Assembly (NCBI GenBank): GCA_947498125.1
Contig: CANMJH010000001.1
Location: 992,001-1,056,000, forward strand
DNA: 64,000 nucleotides
Reading direction: 5' to 3'
Source: an uncultured Nioella sp.
GTDB lineage: Bacteria > Pseudomonadota > Alphaproteobacteria > Rhodobacterales > Rhodobacteraceae
This document shows, piece by piece, positions 62,507 through 64,000 of the stretch. The translations under genes and the position numbers were made by a program. A model generated the notes under the pieces. That model was not told the origin of the DNA, did not search any database, and saw nothing but the letters and a program-made list of their open reading frames with translations. Numbering within the stretch: the stretch's first letter is position 1; every line of letters starts with the position of its first letter.

Positions 62507-63109
62507 CTATCGGTTCAACAAAAGACGCCCGCCCAGCACTCCCAATGCTGCTGCTCCGACCCGGTCGATATAGAACTTCATTGCAAGATACCTTTCACTC
62601 ACCACCTTGCGGCTCATGCCAAACGCCAAAAGGGAGTAAAACAAAACCTCGAACACAAAGTGGTTCGCGATGATGATGCCATTCTCAAAAAGCGTCATAT
62701 TCGAAGGGAATATCACGGCAAGAACAGCCGCAGCGAATAACACCGTTTTAGGGTTAAGGACGTTAATCATCATACCCTGCCTTAGCGCGTGTGAAGTTGG
62801 CCTATCACTTGCCTTGATCTGGTCGTGCGCTCCCCGCCACATACAATATGCAATGTAGATGAGATATAGCGCTCCAATAGTTTTGATAGCCACATAGGCC
62901 CAAGGAAATAGCGAAAAGATTACGTCAAGCCCAAGCAGCGCGGCGGCGGTCCAAAGAGCAGCGACAAACCCCAAACCGATACCCGTTGCGATACCGGCCT
63001 GCCTTCCAGACGACAATGTGTTTTGGACGGCAACCAGGAAGGCAGGACCGGGACTTACGATAGCCGCCAATAGGGCGAGGTTGAAAGTAATGAGATGGGC
63101 GAGTTCCAT
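62507..63109 (-). CDS. LysE/RhtB-family exporter
   Basis: A 200-residue inner-membrane protein with six hydrophobic segments. It carries the family motif IVSPGPAFLVAVQNTLSSGRQAGIATGIGLG near residue 16-46, and MINVLNPKTVLF. LysE-type proteins export amino acids or similar small molecules. The start was set at MELAHLITFN. Confidence 0.9.
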   Translation of the reverse strand: MELAHLITFNLALLAAIVSPGPAFLVAVQNTLSSGRQAGIATGIGLGFVAALWTAAALLGLDVIFSLFPWAYVAIKTIGALYLIYIAYCMWRGAHDQIKASDRPTSHALRQGMMINVLNPKTVLFAAAVLAVIFPSNMTLFENGIIIANHFVFEVLFYSLLAFGMSRKVVSERYLAMKFYIDRVGAAALGVLGGRLLLNR

Positions 63110-63405
63110 AGTTAGTCCTATTTTTTCTTCAACAAGAGCCAATCAACGGAGCTTGTCAACTACGGGCCACCAATGTGAAAGCGGACATTGGCGAACCGCC
63201 GCGAAAGTCCGAAAAGGTCCGCATAACGACCTGCGCTTGATAGGGAAAATCTGAAATACATGGCGCCTCACATCGAGAACCACGTCCTGAACCGTCCTTC
63301 GTTGATCTGAAAGCGTTCAAAACGCGTCGATAAATCTGCTGGGCTTCGACAATCGGGGTAAGCTCCATCTAGCTATGAAACCGACACGTCAGCTATCATC
63401 GAACG

Positions 63406-64000
63406 TTATGAAAAAGACGTCCACATTTGGTTCAATTTAGGCCAGTGGATTTCGCCGCCTTTGCGGATTGCGGTTCGCATATCGTCACCCAAAGGCTTTG
63501 AGATTGCGACCGGGTAACTTGGACGCGCCTGCATCCGCGCAAGCCACGCGCCAACTTTCGGTGCGGTTTCGGCCCAAAGCCCCGCGTAGCCAAACAGATC
63601 AAGCCGATCAATGTACGAGACCAAAGCGACATCGGCAATTCCATGCTCGCGCCCTGTGACCCACTCGGTTTTCCCGATAGCGGCTTCCATGTCGGCAAAG
63701 GTGCGTTGCAAGGTTCCAAAAGCTTGCTGAACGTAAGGGGATGCCAAGCCATTTTTGAACAGATCCGCCCGTTTTAAGCGCGCAACAGGATCGGGCATTT
63801 TCGCAATCTGAGCGGCGATTTCCTCAGGGGACTTGACCGCCATGATCTTGTCCCGCGCTTCGGTACTGAACGTCAGCGTGGTAATCGCTGTGTGAATGTT
63901 CAACGTTCGCAAAAGCCAATGGCGTGCCCGCGCCTCGCTGATACGATCCGTGGGCATCAACTGCCCGTCGTTATAGTTTCTGTCCAGATATTCGACGATC
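63406..64000 (-). CDS. Glutathione S-transferase (partial, N-terminus off the right edge)
   Basis: The open frame continues to the right edge. IVEYLDRNYNDGQLMPTD is the end of the thioredoxin-like domain and linker. The helical C-terminal domain follows, with the N-capping-box segment EHGIADVALVSYIDRLDL. The first ~60-70 residues are outside the window. Confidence 0.88.
   Translation of the reverse strand, partial: IVEYLDRNYNDGQLMPTDRISEARARHWLLRTLNIHTAITTLTFSTEARDKIMAVKSPEEIAAQIAKMPDPVARLKRADLFKNGLASPYVQQAFGTLQRTFADMEAAIGKTEWVTGREHGIADVALVSYIDRLDLFGYAGLWAETAPKVGAWLARMQARPSYPVAISKPLGDDMRTAIRKGGEIHWPKLNQMWTSFS

Noticed and set aside
63156..63368. 70-codon minus-strand ORF between the LysE-type and GST genes
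   Set aside because: No ribosome site, no recognisable motif and a composition unlike its neighbours. The stretch 63110-63405 is treated as non-coding.

Overview
The window looks like a chromosomal segment of a marine-type alphaproteobacterium of the Rhodobacteraceae (roseobacter group). Three things suggest this: a complete RcGTA-type gene transfer agent cluster followed by cysE, a pdhA-pdhB-pdhC operon in which PdhB carries its own lipoyl domain, and many small conserved genes of that family. No rRNA, tRNA, insertion sequence or CRISPR array was recognised.

Layout. 1-1034: zapA (cut by the left edge) and a coiled-coil gene. 1363-11978: central carbon metabolism (tkt, two tandem gap paralogues, pgk, class I fructose-bisphosphate aldolase), interspersed with small or exported proteins. 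A 12-14 bp dyad of LacI-family type (GTTAGCGYTAAC-like) occurs before gap-1 (several copies), gap-2 and the aldolase, so these genes probably share a repressor. 12095-16707: ftsB-like gene and the pyruvate dehydrogenase operon, with a strong palindrome before pdhA. 16773-17585: cysE. 17677-32889: the gene transfer agent cluster, read right to left from terminase to tail tip, mostly with ATGA-type overlaps, plus a DUF2793 gene. 33756-38756: mltG-fabF-acpP-fabG-fabD (peptidoglycan and fatty acid synthesis). 38916-39575: a pilin-like EF-hand secreted protein. 39834-41079: rpsF-rpsR-rplI.

41198-47100 is the most unusual region. Six consecutive genes on the minus strand encode secreted proteins built from one ~130-residue four-cysteine domain with an acidic loop (FDDDSNGNLxPR) and a DVWVGTY motif. 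There are nine domain copies: four single-domain proteins (one with a Pro-Ala tail, one degenerate), one two-domain protein and one three-domain protein with Pro-Gln linkers. The domain has no assigned function that I know of. The leaders of some of these genes contain notable inverted repeats.

47450-51706: trigger factor, a leucine-rich-repeat lipoprotein, and an overlapping GSCFA/SGNH-like pair. 51898-61340: a ten-gene minus-strand operon with two aldehyde dehydrogenases, a branched-chain-type ABC importer with Tat-type binding protein, a coniferyl-alcohol-dehydrogenase-like SDR, a truncated SnoaL-like ORF and a further SDR. An AraC-family gene is divergent from it at 61430. Together they look like uptake and oxidation of a small (perhaps aromatic) alcohol or aldehyde. 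The window ends with a LysE-type exporter and a glutathione S-transferase cut by the right edge.
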